Shown piece after piece: positions 1-7,918 of a stretch of DNA of 14,482 nucleotides (positions are counted from its first letter, which is position 1; the number at the start of each line of letters is the position of its first letter). Where the stretch lies: the NCBI GenBank assembly GCA_018241865.1, contig JAFECY010000304.1:1-14482 (forward strand), written 5' to 3'. Position numbers and translations under genes: made by a program. Source of the DNA: Pseudomonadota bacterium. Its GTDB lineage: Bacteria > Pseudomonadota > Gammaproteobacteria > Burkholderiales > Burkholderiaceae_D. The notes beneath the pieces are model-generated. The model was not told the origin of the DNA. It made no database searches and saw only the letters and a list, made by a program, of their open reading frames with translations.

Positions 1-18
1 AAATTCATCGCAATCACC

Positions 19-1227
19 ATGAACCTCACGAAAAAACAAAAGACCGCAATCGGCACCATTCTTGCCGTCGGACTGTTACTGGCGATCCTGATCCTTGTGA
101 TTGGCAAGCCAAGCAGCACTCAGGACGAACAAGGCCAGCAAAAAAATGACCATGACAAGGAAGTATCCAAAGGTGCCAGCCCTGATGAGGGTGTCAGCGA
201 CAGGATTGTCTTGAGCGAGGCACAAATCAAGTCGGCCGGGATTGTGATTGCCAACGCCGGCCCGGCCAAGATTGCCAATGCGCTGGTGCTGCCGGGCGAG
301 ATCGGCTTTAACGAAGACCGTACCGCACACGTGGTGCCACGTGTGGAAGGCGTGGTTGAAAGCGTCACGGCTGACTTGGGCCAGCCCGTGAAGAAAGGCC
401 AGGTGTTGGCGGTACTGGCCAGCACTGCATTGGCCGAGCAGCGCAGCGAATGGCTGTCCGCCCAAAAGCGGTTGACGCTTGCGCAGCAAACCTATGCTCG
501 CGAAAAGATGCTGTGGCAAGAAAAGATCTCAGCCGAGCAGGATTATCTGCAAGCGAGGCAAGCATTGGAAGAAGCCAAGATCGCACTGCAAAACGCGAGC
601 CAAAAGCTGACCGCCCTGGGCGCACCGGCAGCCAGCCCTGGCAGCATGAACCGCTACGAGATTCGCGCACCGTTCAACGGCATGGTGCTCGAAAAGCATA
701 TCGCCCTGGGCGAAGTGGTCAAGGAAGACAGCAAGATTTTCACGATCTCGGACTTGTCGGCCGTGTGGGCCAACCTGGCGATCCCCGCGCAGCACTTGAA
801 CGAAGTGCGCGTGGGAGCATCGGTGGTCGTCAAATCCACCGCGTTCAATGCCTCCTCGCCCGGCAAGGTGGCCTATGTCGGCTCGCTCCTGGGGGAACAG
901 ACACGCACGGCGCAAGCACGCGTCGTCCTCGCCAATCCGAATGGCGCCTGGCGTCCGGGTCTTTTCGTCAATGTCGAAGTCGCATCCGTCGAAGTCGCCG
1001 TCCCCGTGGCGGTCGCCGCAGAAGCTCTCCATACCGTGGAAAATCGCCCGGTGGTCTTCGTTCGTACCAAAGATGGCTTCGCCGCACAACCGGTCGAGAC
1101 TGGCAAGAACGACGGCAAACAGGTGGAAATCGTCAAAGGCCTGCCGGCCAATGCGGCATATGCCGCCGCCGGCAGCTTCATTCTCAAATCGGAGCTCGGC
1201 AAAGACAGTGCCGAGCACAAACATTGA
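19..1227 (+). CDS. czcB: CzcB-like periplasmic adaptor (membrane fusion protein) of a divalent-cation RND exporter
   Basis: This 402-residue adaptor would link the inner-membrane pump encoded next to it to an outer-membrane channel. Residues 9-29 form one hydrophobic anchor, with no lipobox Cys. The two halves of the lipoyl/barrel-sandwich domain are near residues 104-130 (VVPRVEGVVESV) and 213-246 (YEIRAPFNGMV). They flank an alpha-helical hairpin at about 137-200 that is rich in Ala, Gln, Glu and Lys. A beta-barrel region follows, with the family motif GEQTRTAQARV and then WRPGLFVNVEV. The His-rich N-terminal stretch of Cupriavidus CzcB is absent; only DHDKE (44-48) and a terminal EHKH remain. 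The frame is open to the window edge, so a start further upstream cannot be excluded, but the N-terminus from Met at 19 is typical of the family. No clear Shine-Dalgarno precedes it. The TGA at 20-22 in another frame could end an upstream gene in an ATGA overlap. The czcA start lies 18 bases downstream. Confidence 0.9.
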   Translation: MNLTKKQKTAIGTILAVGLLLAILILVIGKPSSTQDEQGQQKNDHDKEVSKGASPDEGVSDRIVLSEAQIKSAGIVIANAGPAKIANALVLPGEIGFNEDRTAHVVPRVEGVVESVTADLGQPVKKGQVLAVLASTALAEQRSEWLSAQKRLTLAQQTYAREKMLWQEKISAEQDYLQARQALEEAKIALQNASQKLTALGAPAASPGSMNRYEIRAPFNGMVLEKHIALGEVVKEDSKIFTISDLSAVWANLAIPAQHLNEVRVGASVVVKSTAFNASSPGKVAYVGSLLGEQTRTAQARVVLANPNGAWRPGLFVNVEVASVEVAVPVAVAAEALHTVENRPVVFVRTKDGFAAQPVETGKNDGKQVEIVKGLPANAAYAAAGSFILKSELGKDSAEHKH

Positions 1228-1245
1228 CCGGAAAGGCGTCCCATT

Positions 1246-4200
1246 ATGTTTGAACGCCTGATGCGTTTTGCCATCGAGCAGAGATGGTTGATTCTCTTGG
1301 CTGTCGTCGGTATGGCCGCAATCGGCATCTACAGCTACCAGAAGCTGCCGATCGACGCCGTTCCCGACATCACCAATGTGCAGGTGCAGATCAACACTGC
1401 GGCAGCGGGCTACTCACCCCTGGAAACCGAGCAGCGGATCACGTTTCCGGTGGAGACTGCACTGGCCGGATTGCCGAACCTGCAGGAGACGCGCTCCTTG
1501 TCCCGCTATGGTTTGTCGCAAGTCACCGCCGTCTTCAAGGATGGCACCGACATCTATTTCGCGCGGCAACTGGTCAATGAGCGGCTCCAGCAAGCCAGGG
1601 AACAATTGCCAACGGGTGTGAACCCGGCCATGGGCCCGATCTCTACCGGTCTGGGGGAGATATACCTATGGACCGTGGAAGCCAAGGATGGCGCCAAAAA
1701 GCCGGATGGCACGCCGTACACGCCAACCGACTTGCGTGAGATCCAGGACTGGATCATCAAACCGCAATTGCGCAATGTGCCGGGTGTTACTGAAATCAAT
1801 ACGATTGGCGGCTTTGCGAAGGAATACCAGATTGCGCCAGTGCCGGAACGGCTGGCATCTTACAGGCTCACTCTGCAGGATGTCGTGAACGCGCTGGAGC
1901 GTAATAACGGCAATGTCGGCGCCGGCTACATCGAAAAGCATGGCGAACAGCTCTTGATTCGTGCACCGGGCCAGGTCCAATCGATGGATGATATCCGCAA
2001 CATCATCTTGGCCAACGCAAATGGCGTGCCGGTCAAGATTCGCGATATCGGTGAGGTGATGATCGGGCATGAATTACGTACCGGTGCGGCGACTGAAAAC
2101 GGCCGTGAAGTCGTCTTAGGCACCGTCTTCATGCTGATTGGCCAGAACAGCCGCACGGTCTCCCAAGCAGTCGACAAAAAAATGGCGGAAATCAACCGCA
2201 CGCTGCCGGAGGGCGTGCATGCGGTGACCGTTTATGACCGTACAAATCTGGTCGACAAGGCCATCTATACGGTAAAAAAGAACCTCTTGGAAGGCGCGGT
2301 GCTGGTGATCGCGATCCTGTTCCTGTTTCTGGGCAATATCCGGGCTGCGATTATTACGGCGCTTGTGATTCCATTGTCGATGCTCTTTACCTTCACGGGA
2401 ATGGTCGCTTACAAGGTCAGCGCAAATCTGATGAGCCTGGGTGCGCTCGACTTCGGCATTATCGTTGATGGCGCAGTGGTGATTGTCGAGAACTGTGTCA
2501 GGCGCTTGTCCCATGCGCAAGCGCACCATGGCCGGCCATTGACGCGCACCGAGCGCTTCCATGAAGTGTTTACCGCCGCACGCGAAGCCAGACGGCCCTT
2601 GCTGTACGGCCAGCTGATCATCATGGTGGTCTACTTGCCGATCTTTGCACTGACCGGCGTCGAGGGCAAGATGTTCCACCCGATGGCCTTCACCGTAGTG
2701 GCTGCCTTGCTGGGTGCCATGATCCTGTCGATCACCTTTATTCCCGCGGCGGTCGCGCTTTTTATCGGCAACCAGGTCGCCGAAAAGGAAAACCGCCTCA
2801 TGCAATGGGCCAAGGCACGCTATGAGCCGGTGCTGGACCGTGTCATGGCCAATCAGCCGGTAGTGTTCGTCTTCGTCGCTGTGGTGGTCTTGCTGTCCGG
2901 CTTGCTGGTGACACGCCTGGGGAGCGAATTCGTACCGAGCTTGAACGAAGGCGATATCGCAATCCAAGCGCTGCGCATTCCGGGGACGAGCCTCACGCAG
3001 TCGGTCGAGATGCAGCGGCAACTGGAAACTGCGTTAAAGGCGCGTCACCAGGAAATCGAGCGGGTCTTTGCCCGGATCGGCACGGCCGAAGTGGCTTCCG
3101 ATCCGATGCCGCCTAATATCTCCGACGGCTACATCATGTTGAAGCCACAAGACCAATGGCCCAAACCGAGGAAATCACAGGCAGAGCTCCTGGAAGCCAT
3201 TCAGCAGACGGCCGCCACCATTCCCGGCAATAGCTATGAATTCTCCCAGCCGATCCAGCTGCGTTTCAACGAATTGATTTCGGGCGTGAGAAGCGATGTC
3301 GCCGTGAAGCTCTTCGGCGACGATATGGCGGTCTTGAACGACACGGCGGCCAAGATTGCGGCGGCAATGAACAAGGTGCCCGGTGCGTCCGAAGTCAAAA
3401 TCGAGCAAACCACTGGTTTGCCGATGCTCTCGATCCGGATTGATAGAGAAAAAATCACGCGTTATGGCTTGAATATCGGCGATGTACAGGAAACGATCGC
3501 CACGGCGCTAGGCGGCAAGGAGGCGGGCACGGTTTTTGAAGGGGATCGGCGTTTTGCGATGACGGTTCGCCTGCCCGATGCGTTGCGAGGCGACCTGGAA
3601 GCAATCAAGCGTTTGCCCATTGCCTTGCTGCGCACAACGGGCGATTCGCTTCGCTTCATTCCTTTAAGCGAAGTCGCGACAATGGAATTGGCCCCCGGCC
3701 CCAACCAGATCAGCCGGGAAAACGGCAAGCGGCGGGTCGTCGTGTCAGCCAATGTGCGTGGACGCGATATCGGCTCCTTTGTCGGCGAAGCGCAAAGCGT
3801 GATTGAACGCAGTGTGAAAGTGCCGGCCGGCTACTGGACGAACTGGGGCGGCCAGTTCGAGCAGTTGCAGTCAGCGGCGCAGCGCTTGCAGATTGTCGTG
3901 CCATTATCGCTGTTGCTGGTGTTCGTACTGCTGTTTGCGATGTTCGGCAACGTCAAGGATGGTTTGCTCGTTTTCTCGGGCATTCCCTTCGCTTTGACCG
4001 GAGGCCTCTTCGCACTGTGGATGCGAGGCATTCCCTTATCGATTTCGGCGGCGGTCGGCTTCATCGCCTTGTCGGGCGTGGCGGTTTTGAATGGCCTGGT
4101 GATGATTTCCTTTATCCGCAACCTGCGTGAAGAAGGCAAGACACTCGATGACGCTATACATGAAGGAGCGCTGACGCGCCTGCGGCCCGTCTTGATGACG

Positions 4201-4395
4201 GCATTGGTCGCGTCGCTCGGTTTTTTGCCGATGGCACTGGCCACTGGTACCGGCGCTGAGGTGCAACGGCCGCTGGCCACTGTAGTGATTGGCGGCATCC
4301 TGTCGTCGACGGCATTGACACTTCTGGTGCTCCCGCTCTTGTACCGCTGGGCCTACCAACAATCAGATCAGTTTGACGGCGCATGTCTTCCATGA
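1246..4395 (+). CDS. czcA: CzcA-like HME-RND inner-membrane proton/divalent-cation antiporter
   Basis: This 1049-residue RND pump is close to the usual CzcA length (about 1060). It would use the proton gradient to drive divalent cations (Zn, Co, Cd, possibly Ni) from periplasm or cytoplasm to the outer-membrane channel. The N-terminus (MFERLMRFAIEQRWLI, then DAVPDITNVQVQI) is typical of the heavy-metal RND family. The TM4 signature DFGIIVDGAVVIVEN places D402, D408 and E415 at the same residue numbers as the essential proton-relay residues of Cupriavidus CzcA, so this is a divalent-cation type and not a Cu/Ag type. The motif RFNELISGVRSDVAVKLFGD in the second periplasmic half and the C-terminal GTGAEVQRPLATVVIGG also fit. 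A weak ribosome site, GGAAAGG at 1230-1236, lies 9 bases before the ATG. It is presumably co-transcribed with czcB. Sequence alone does not separate Czc from Cnr/Ncc specificity. Confidence 0.93.
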   Translation: MFERLMRFAIEQRWLILLAVVGMAAIGIYSYQKLPIDAVPDITNVQVQINTAAAGYSPLETEQRITFPVETALAGLPNLQETRSLSRYGLSQVTAVFKDGTDIYFARQLVNERLQQAREQLPTGVNPAMGPISTGLGEIYLWTVEAKDGAKKPDGTPYTPTDLREIQDWIIKPQLRNVPGVTEINTIGGFAKEYQIAPVPERLASYRLTLQDVVNALERNNGNVGAGYIEKHGEQLLIRAPGQVQSMDDIRNIILANANGVPVKIRDIGEVMIGHELRTGAATENGREVVLGTVFMLIGQNSRTVSQAVDKKMAEINRTLPEGVHAVTVYDRTNLVDKAIYTVKKNLLEGAVLVIAILFLFLGNIRAAIITALVIPLSMLFTFTGMVAYKVSANLMSLGALDFGIIVDGAVVIVENCVRRLSHAQAHHGRPLTRTERFHEVFTAAREARRPLLYGQLIIMVVYLPIFALTGVEGKMFHPMAFTVVAALLGAMILSITFIPAAVALFIGNQVAEKENRLMQWAKARYEPVLDRVMANQPVVFVFVAVVVLLSGLLVTRLGSEFVPSLNEGDIAIQALRIPGTSLTQSVEMQRQLETALKARHQEIERVFARIGTAEVASDPMPPNISDGYIMLKPQDQWPKPRKSQAELLEAIQQTAATIPGNSYEFSQPIQLRFNELISGVRSDVAVKLFGDDMAVLNDTAAKIAAAMNKVPGASEVKIEQTTGLPMLSIRIDREKITRYGLNIGDVQETIATALGGKEAGTVFEGDRRFAMTVRLPDALRGDLEAIKRLPIALLRTTGDSLRFIPLSEVATMELAPGPNQISRENGKRRVVVSANVRGRDIGSFVGEAQSVIERSVKVPAGYWTNWGGQFEQLQSAAQRLQIVVPLSLLLVFVLLFAMFGNVKDGLLVFSGIPFALTGGLFALWMRGIPLSISAAVGFIALSGVAVLNGLVMISFIRNLREEGKTLDDAIHEGALTRLRPVLMTALVASLGFLPMALATGTGAEVQRPLATVVIGGILSSTALTLLVLPLLYRWAYQQSDQFDGACLP

Positions 4396-4402
4396 TGCCT
4401 CG

Positions 4403-4419
4403 GGGTAAAACATCTACCC
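4403..4419 (+). other. Weak stem-loop just after czcA
   Basis: GGGTA (4403-4407) can pair with TACCC (4415-4419) across a 7-base loop, 8 bases after the czcA stop codon. No T-run follows, so it is not a convincing intrinsic terminator. It might slow exonucleases or help termination weakly. Whether czcBA transcripts continue into the next gene cannot be told from this. Confidence 0.25.
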
Positions 4420-4455
4420 GGCGTACGAAAATTCATCGTCTGCCTCTGGCGAAGT

Positions 4456-4500
4456 ACATGGTGCCCCATTGCACGGCTGCTGGCATAGACATACCATGTC
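4456..4500 (+). promoter_or_regulatory. Dyad cluster, candidate operator upstream of the small exported protein
   Basis: Several inverted repeats crowd into 45 bases. GACAT-ACC-ATGTC (4488-4500) is a perfect 5-bp dyad. ACATGGT (4456-4462) is the exact reverse complement of ACCATGT (4493-4499), with centres 37 bases apart. GTGC-N6-GCAC (4461-4474) is a third dyad. The 4488-4500 dyad overlaps the candidate -35 element at 4486-4491. That is a plausible site for a metal-responsive regulator, but it does not match a CusR or CueR box that I can recall closely enough to name. No regulator gene is in the window. Confidence 0.35.
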
Positions 4501-4516
4501 AAAAGTGAGCTAGAAT
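4486..4516 (+). promoter_or_regulatory. Candidate sigma-70 promoter with a 19-base spacer
   Basis: TAGACA (4486-4491) and TAGAAT (4511-4516) each match 5 of 6 consensus bases of the -35 and -10 elements, with a 19-base spacer. Such long spacers are typical of promoters activated by MerR-family proteins, but the visible dyad is centred near 4494 and not mid-spacer, so that reading is weak. Transcription would start near 4523, leaving only a few bases before the ATG at 4527. A competing, poorer pair is TTGCAC (4469-4474... reading TTGCAC then TACCAT at 17 bases). Confidence 0.35.
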
Positions 4517-4526
4517 CTGCAATTCC

Positions 4527-4931
4527 ATGAAGCCATCCCACTCGTTTCGCCTTGTGACTGCGCTTGTTGCGCTTATAAGTGTGCTATTTACGCAGCTTGC
4601 TGTGGCTGCCTACGCATGTCCGGGAATGAAGATAGAGCAAGTCAGCCAAGCCGTCGCGATGCCGATGGAAGACCACCAGGCCATGTCCGGCTGTGCTGGC
4701 ATGGATGACGTGCAACCGGGCTTATGTCATGCCCATGACCATGCCGGCAATCAGTCGCTCGACAAGCCTGAACTGCCGCTGATTCAACCGTTCGTGCCAA
4801 CCGGATTTGTTCTGGCCATTGGTTTTACCGAGATCATCGACCGGCCGCTCACTGCGCGCCCAACCTCAATCGTACTGACGCGCGCCGCCGCGCCACCGCT
4901 GGCCATCCGCAACTGCTGCTTCCGCATTTAA
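4527..4931 (+). CDS. Small exported Cys/His/Met-rich protein of unknown function in a copper-efflux locus
   Basis: This 134-residue protein begins with a typical signal peptide (Arg at 8, hydrophobic 9-27, likely cleavage after AVA near residue 27). The mature part has Met/His/Cys clusters: C31, M45, M47, H50, M53, C56, M59, then LCHAHDHAGNQSLD (66-79) with C67, H68, H70 and H72. It ends in PPLAIRNCCFRI with adjacent C130 and C131. I recall similar small ORFs upstream of cusC-type genes in Burkholderiales, usually called hypothetical or copper resistance protein, but no established function. The residues suggest periplasmic binding of soft metals; this is inference. The frame has a stop at 4506 and no other good start. 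The ATG at 4527 has no Shine-Dalgarno, and the candidate promoter would make the mRNA almost leaderless. cusC starts 72 bases downstream. Confidence 0.75.
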   Translation: MKPSHSFRLVTALVALISVLFTQLAVAAYACPGMKIEQVSQAVAMPMEDHQAMSGCAGMDDVQPGLCHAHDHAGNQSLDKPELPLIQPFVPTGFVLAIGFTEIIDRPLTARPTSIVLTRAAAPPLAIRNCCFRI

Positions 4932-4953
4932 CACCCCAGATCGCATCGTTCGT

Positions 4954-4978
4954 CACCGGCGCGTTGTAGCGCACGGTG
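4954..4978 (+). other. Strong stem-loop between the small ORF and cusC
   Basis: CACCGGCGC (4954-4962) pairs with GCGC-A-CGGTG (4969-4978): nine base pairs with one bulged A and a six-base loop, GTTGTA. The sequence after it (CTATTGACTGCTTT) is not a proper T-run, so it is more likely an mRNA-stabilising or processing hairpin, or a weak attenuator, than a complete intrinsic terminator. It lies 25 bases before the cusC start and leaves the cusC ribosome site exposed. Confidence 0.45.
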
Positions 4979-5003
4979 CTATTGACTGCTTTCTGGAGGT
5001 TTT

Positions 5004-6341
5004 ATGCCGTCCCCCACCATCGCGCATTTCGTTGCGCATTCCTTGATTCTGCGGACTCTCCCGAGAGTCCTGATGGCCGCATCTATAGCTGTATTTTCTG
5101 TCGCCGCCGTGGCGGCCGATATACCGCTGACATTGGCGCAAGCGCAGCGTCTGGCCATTGAACGCTCGCGTCAGTTGTCCGCAAAAGATTACGCGGCATC
5201 CGCCTCGCGGGAATTGGCCGTTGCAGCTGGTCAGTTGCCGGATCCGACACTCAAAGTCGGCATCGATAACCTGCCTGTCAACGGCCCCGACCGTCTCAGC
5301 GTATCCAACGACTTCATGACCATGCGTCGCATTGGCGTCATGCAAGAGTTCACCCGTGCCGACAAGCGCCAGCGGCGAGCCGAACGCTATGAGCGCGAGG
5401 CGGAGAAATCCCTGGCCGAAAAGGCGCAAACCACGGCAAACATCGAACGCGATACCGCACTAGCCTGGCTTGACCGTTATTACACGCAAGCCATGGCGGA
5501 TGTCGTCTCAGAGCAAGGCGCGCAGGCGAAGCTCGAAATACAAGCCGCCGAAGGCGCCTATCGTGCCGGACGCGGCGGCCAGGCGGATATCTTCACGGCG
5601 CGCAGCGCATTGGTCGCATTCGAAGACCGCAACAGCGAAATCCAGCGCCGAGTGAAGAATGCCAAGGCCATGCTGGTACGCTGGATCGGCAGCACCACTG
5701 ACATGCCGCTGGCCGGCAAACCTGCGATTGACACGATCAGCTTGAATCCCGCTACGCTCGATACGCAGTTGACGCATCACCCGGAAATCGCTGTTCTGAC
5801 GAAACAGCAGGAAATCGCCGAGGCGGAAGCGAAACTGGCGGAAGCCAACAAGAAGACGGACTGGAGCGTGGAAGTCACGTACCAGCAGCGCGGCCCCGCA
5901 TACTCCAACATGGTGTCGGTAGGCGTGTCGATTCCGCTGCAATGGGATCAACGCAACCGCCAGGACCGGGAACTGGCGTCCAGGCTGGCCATGGTCGAGC
6001 AAGCCAGAGCCGAGCGTGACGAAATGTTGCGTCAGCACATCGCCGAGACCCGGTTGATGATCAATGAATGGGAAAACAACCGCGAACGCCTGGGGCGCTT
6101 TGCGCATGAACTGATCCCGCTGGCCAATCAACGCACGCTTGCCACTATTGCAGCTTATCGCGGCGGAAAATCCGGCCTGACCGACGTGCTGGCCGCGCGC
6201 CGCAATGAAATCGATGTGCGCCTGCAGGCATTGCAACTGGAAGCCGACACCGCGCGCCTGTGGGCGCAACTCAATTTTTTGACACCATCGAATGAAGCGC
6301 ACTCGCATGTCCCAGCGCTGCCGGCCAGGGAGGCCCAATGA
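5004..6341 (+). CDS. cusC: CusC/CzcC-like outer-membrane efflux channel (TolC/OEP family)
   Basis: This 445-residue protein is the outer-membrane channel of the Cu(I)/Ag(I) exporter encoded just downstream. An N-terminal signal peptide runs to about residue 38 (basic R17 and R21, then a hydrophobic run ending AAVAA-D). The mature part shows the two related OEP halves, each with long Ala/Glu/Arg/Gln-rich helices (about 40-235 and 255-430) around short strands such as PDPTLKVGIDNLPVNG and SNMVSVGVSIPLQWD. Unlike E. coli CusC there is no lipobox, and I see no Cys at all, so it is not a lipoprotein and resembles CzcC-type channels. The start is supported by GGAGG at 4995-4999, four bases before the ATG. 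The Met at 5073 would give a signal peptide without basic residues. The stop overlaps the cusB start by 4 bases (ATGA), implying translational coupling. It could also serve the Czc pump; that is speculation. Confidence 0.9.
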   Translation: MPSPTIAHFVAHSLILRTLPRVLMAASIAVFSVAAVAADIPLTLAQAQRLAIERSRQLSAKDYAASASRELAVAAGQLPDPTLKVGIDNLPVNGPDRLSVSNDFMTMRRIGVMQEFTRADKRQRRAERYEREAEKSLAEKAQTTANIERDTALAWLDRYYTQAMADVVSEQGAQAKLEIQAAEGAYRAGRGGQADIFTARSALVAFEDRNSEIQRRVKNAKAMLVRWIGSTTDMPLAGKPAIDTISLNPATLDTQLTHHPEIAVLTKQQEIAEAEAKLAEANKKTDWSVEVTYQQRGPAYSNMVSVGVSIPLQWDQRNRQDRELASRLAMVEQARAERDEMLRQHIAETRLMINEWENNRERLGRFAHELIPLANQRTLATIAAYRGGKSGLTDVLAARRNEIDVRLQALQLEADTARLWAQLNFLTPSNEAHSHVPALPAREAQ

Positions 6342-7918
6342 ATACGAAAAACATTCTCGCCGCGATAAGCATAGCCGGCGTTCTTGGCGCCGCCGGCTAT
6401 GGTCTGTATGCGGCCGGCATGCATCGGGGTATGAAAATGACTCCTGCTGCCTCTGACGGCTCCGCTCCGGCAAGCAATGCGCAAGCTGGCGACAAGATCG
6501 ATCCCGCCACCGGCAAGAAAGTGCTGTACTGGCACGACCCGATGGTGCCGGGCCAGAAGTTCGACAAACCGGGCAAGTCGCCATTCATGGATATGCAACT
6601 GGTGCCGATGTACGCGGATGAAGCCGCCGATGAAGGCAAGGTCAGTATCAGTCCGCGTGTGCAGCAAAATCTGGGCATCCGCACGGCCGAAGTCACCAAG
6701 GGCAGCCTTGCGTCTGCCGTGGAAGCGGTCGGCAGTGTCGCCTATAACGAGCGGGATGTCGCGGTCGTACAGGCACGTGATAACGGTTTCGTCGAACGCC
6801 TCTATGTGCGAGCACCACTTGATCCGGTAAAGAAGGGGCAGCCGCTGGCCGAACTCTATGTCCCGGACTGGATCGCGGCCCAGGAAGAATACCTGTCGGT
6901 CAAGCGCATGGGCAGTGCCCTCGGCACGGAAGGTTTGCTGGATGCGGCACGGCAGCGCATGCGTCTGGTTGGCATGACGGATGACCAGATCCGATTAGTC
7001 GTGTCGAGCGGCAAGGCGCAGCCGCGCTTGACCATTGTTTCGCCCGTCAGCGGTGTGGTAGCTGAACTGGGTGCACGTGAAGGCATGACGGTCATGACCG
7101 GAGCCCCTTTATTCCGCATCAACGGACTGAGTACTGTATGGGTCAATGCGGAAGTTCCTGAGAATTCCGCTGCACAGATACGACCTGGCAATGCGGTTGA
7201 AGCCCGCACGCCGGCACTGGCGGACATGATATTCAAGGGCAAAGTGAGTTCCATTCTGCCCGAGGTGAATGCCGCGACCCGCACCCTGAAAGCGCGGATA
7301 GAACTGGCCAATCCAGGCGCTCAGCTTGTACCTGGCATGTTCGTGACCGTCAACCTGCACCCGGCTGCGCGCAAGGATGTCTTGCTGGTGCCGTCTGAAG
7401 CCGTTATCCAGACCGGCAAGCACAACGTCGTGATGGCAGCGCTTGGCGACGGCAAGTTCCAGCCGGTCGATGTCGAGCTTGGCGCCGAGGCGAATGGCCA
7501 GACCGAGATTCGCAAAGGGCTGGAAGCCGGGCAAAAGGTGGTGGTCTCCGGTCAGTTCCTGATTGACTCTGAAGCCAGCCTGAAAGGCACGGCGACGAGA
7601 ATGAGCGACATGCCGGCTACCGACACCGGCAAGGCAGCAACACCAACGCATCATGGCAGCGGCAAGGTCGAGAATATCGGCAAGGACGAGATCACGCTGT
7701 CGCACGGCCCGATCCCCAGTTTGCAATGGGGGTCGATGACCATGAGCTTCAAGCTGCCGCTCGCCGGTCCGCCGAAAAACGTTGCGGTCGGCGATAGCGT
7801 CGCCTTCGACATTCGCCAGACCAGGGATGGCATGTTCGAGATCGTCAGTATCACGCCAACCGCCGATTCCCCCATGTCCGATGGCATGAAAGCAGGCAAA
7901 GCCGGAGCAGCGAAATGA
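6338..7918 (+). CDS. cusB: CusB/SilB-like adaptor with N-terminal metal-binding domain and fused C-terminal CusF domain
   Basis: This 526-residue membrane fusion protein of the Cu(I)/Ag(I) exporter has three modules. After an N-terminal hydrophobic segment (6-27) and Met/His residues (MHRGMKM, 28-34) comes a heavy-metal-binding domain at about 62-92 (YWHDPMVPG, then [13 protein letters not shown]). The adaptor core spans about 105-430 (lipoyl, beta-barrel and membrane-proximal parts; e.g. [16 protein letters not shown] and [13 protein letters not shown]). After a linker near 425-445, a CusF-like domain follows (about 445-510) with H456, W464, M467 and M469. Their 8-3-2 spacing equals that of the metal ligands and capping Trp of E. 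coli CusF (H36, W44, M47, M49). E. coli CusB (about 407 residues) lacks this last domain; SilB of Cupriavidus metallidurans is known to have it. The gene overlaps cusC and cusA by 4 bases each. Helices between the lipoyl halves are short, as in CusB. Confidence 0.93.
   Translation: MNTKNILAAISIAGVLGAAGYGLYAAGMHRGMKMTPAASDGSAPASNAQAGDKIDPATGKKVLYWHDPMVPGQKFDKPGKSPFMDMQLVPMYADEAADEGKVSISPRVQQNLGIRTAEVTKGSLASAVEAVGSVAYNERDVAVVQARDNGFVERLYVRAPLDPVKKGQPLAELYVPDWIAAQEEYLSVKRMGSALGTEGLLDAARQRMRLVGMTDDQIRLVVSSGKAQPRLTIVSPVSGVVAELGAREGMTVMTGAPLFRINGLSTVWVNAEVPENSAAQIRPGNAVEARTPALADMIFKGKVSSILPEVNAATRTLKARIELANPGAQLVPGMFVTVNLHPAARKDVLLVPSEAVIQTGKHNVVMAALGDGKFQPVDVELGAEANGQTEIRKGLEAGQKVVVSGQFLIDSEASLKGTATRMSDMPATDTGKAATPTHHGSGKVENIGKDEITLSHGPIPSLQWGSMTMSFKLPLAGPPKNVAVGDSVAFDIRQTRDGMFEIVSITPTADSPMSDGMKAGKAGAAK

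Noticed and set aside
450..1253. A 267-codon plus-strand frame inside czcB
   Set aside because: It is an Arg/Gly/Gln-rich frameshifted shadow of the czcB sequence without a plausible start.
2116..3021. A 301-codon open frame on the minus strand inside czcA
   Set aside because: It is antisense to a well-supported RND gene, rich in His, Asp, Gln and Arg as expected of a shadow frame, and has no recognisable domain.
4403..4419. Intrinsic terminator of czcBA
   Set aside because: The stem is only five perfect pairs and no T-run follows.
4429..4438. Ten-base match (AAATTCATCG) to the first bases of the window
   Set aside because: Too short to indicate duplication; flanking bases differ.
4486..4516. 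CueR/MerR-type operator within the 19-base promoter spacer
   Set aside because: The spacer length fits, but the only perfect dyad overlaps the -35 and is not centred in the spacer, and the CueR half-site pattern is missing.
5508..6584. A 358-codon open frame on the minus strand across cusC and cusB
   Set aside because: It crosses the cusC-cusB junction antisense to two clear genes and shows no family features; an effect of base composition.
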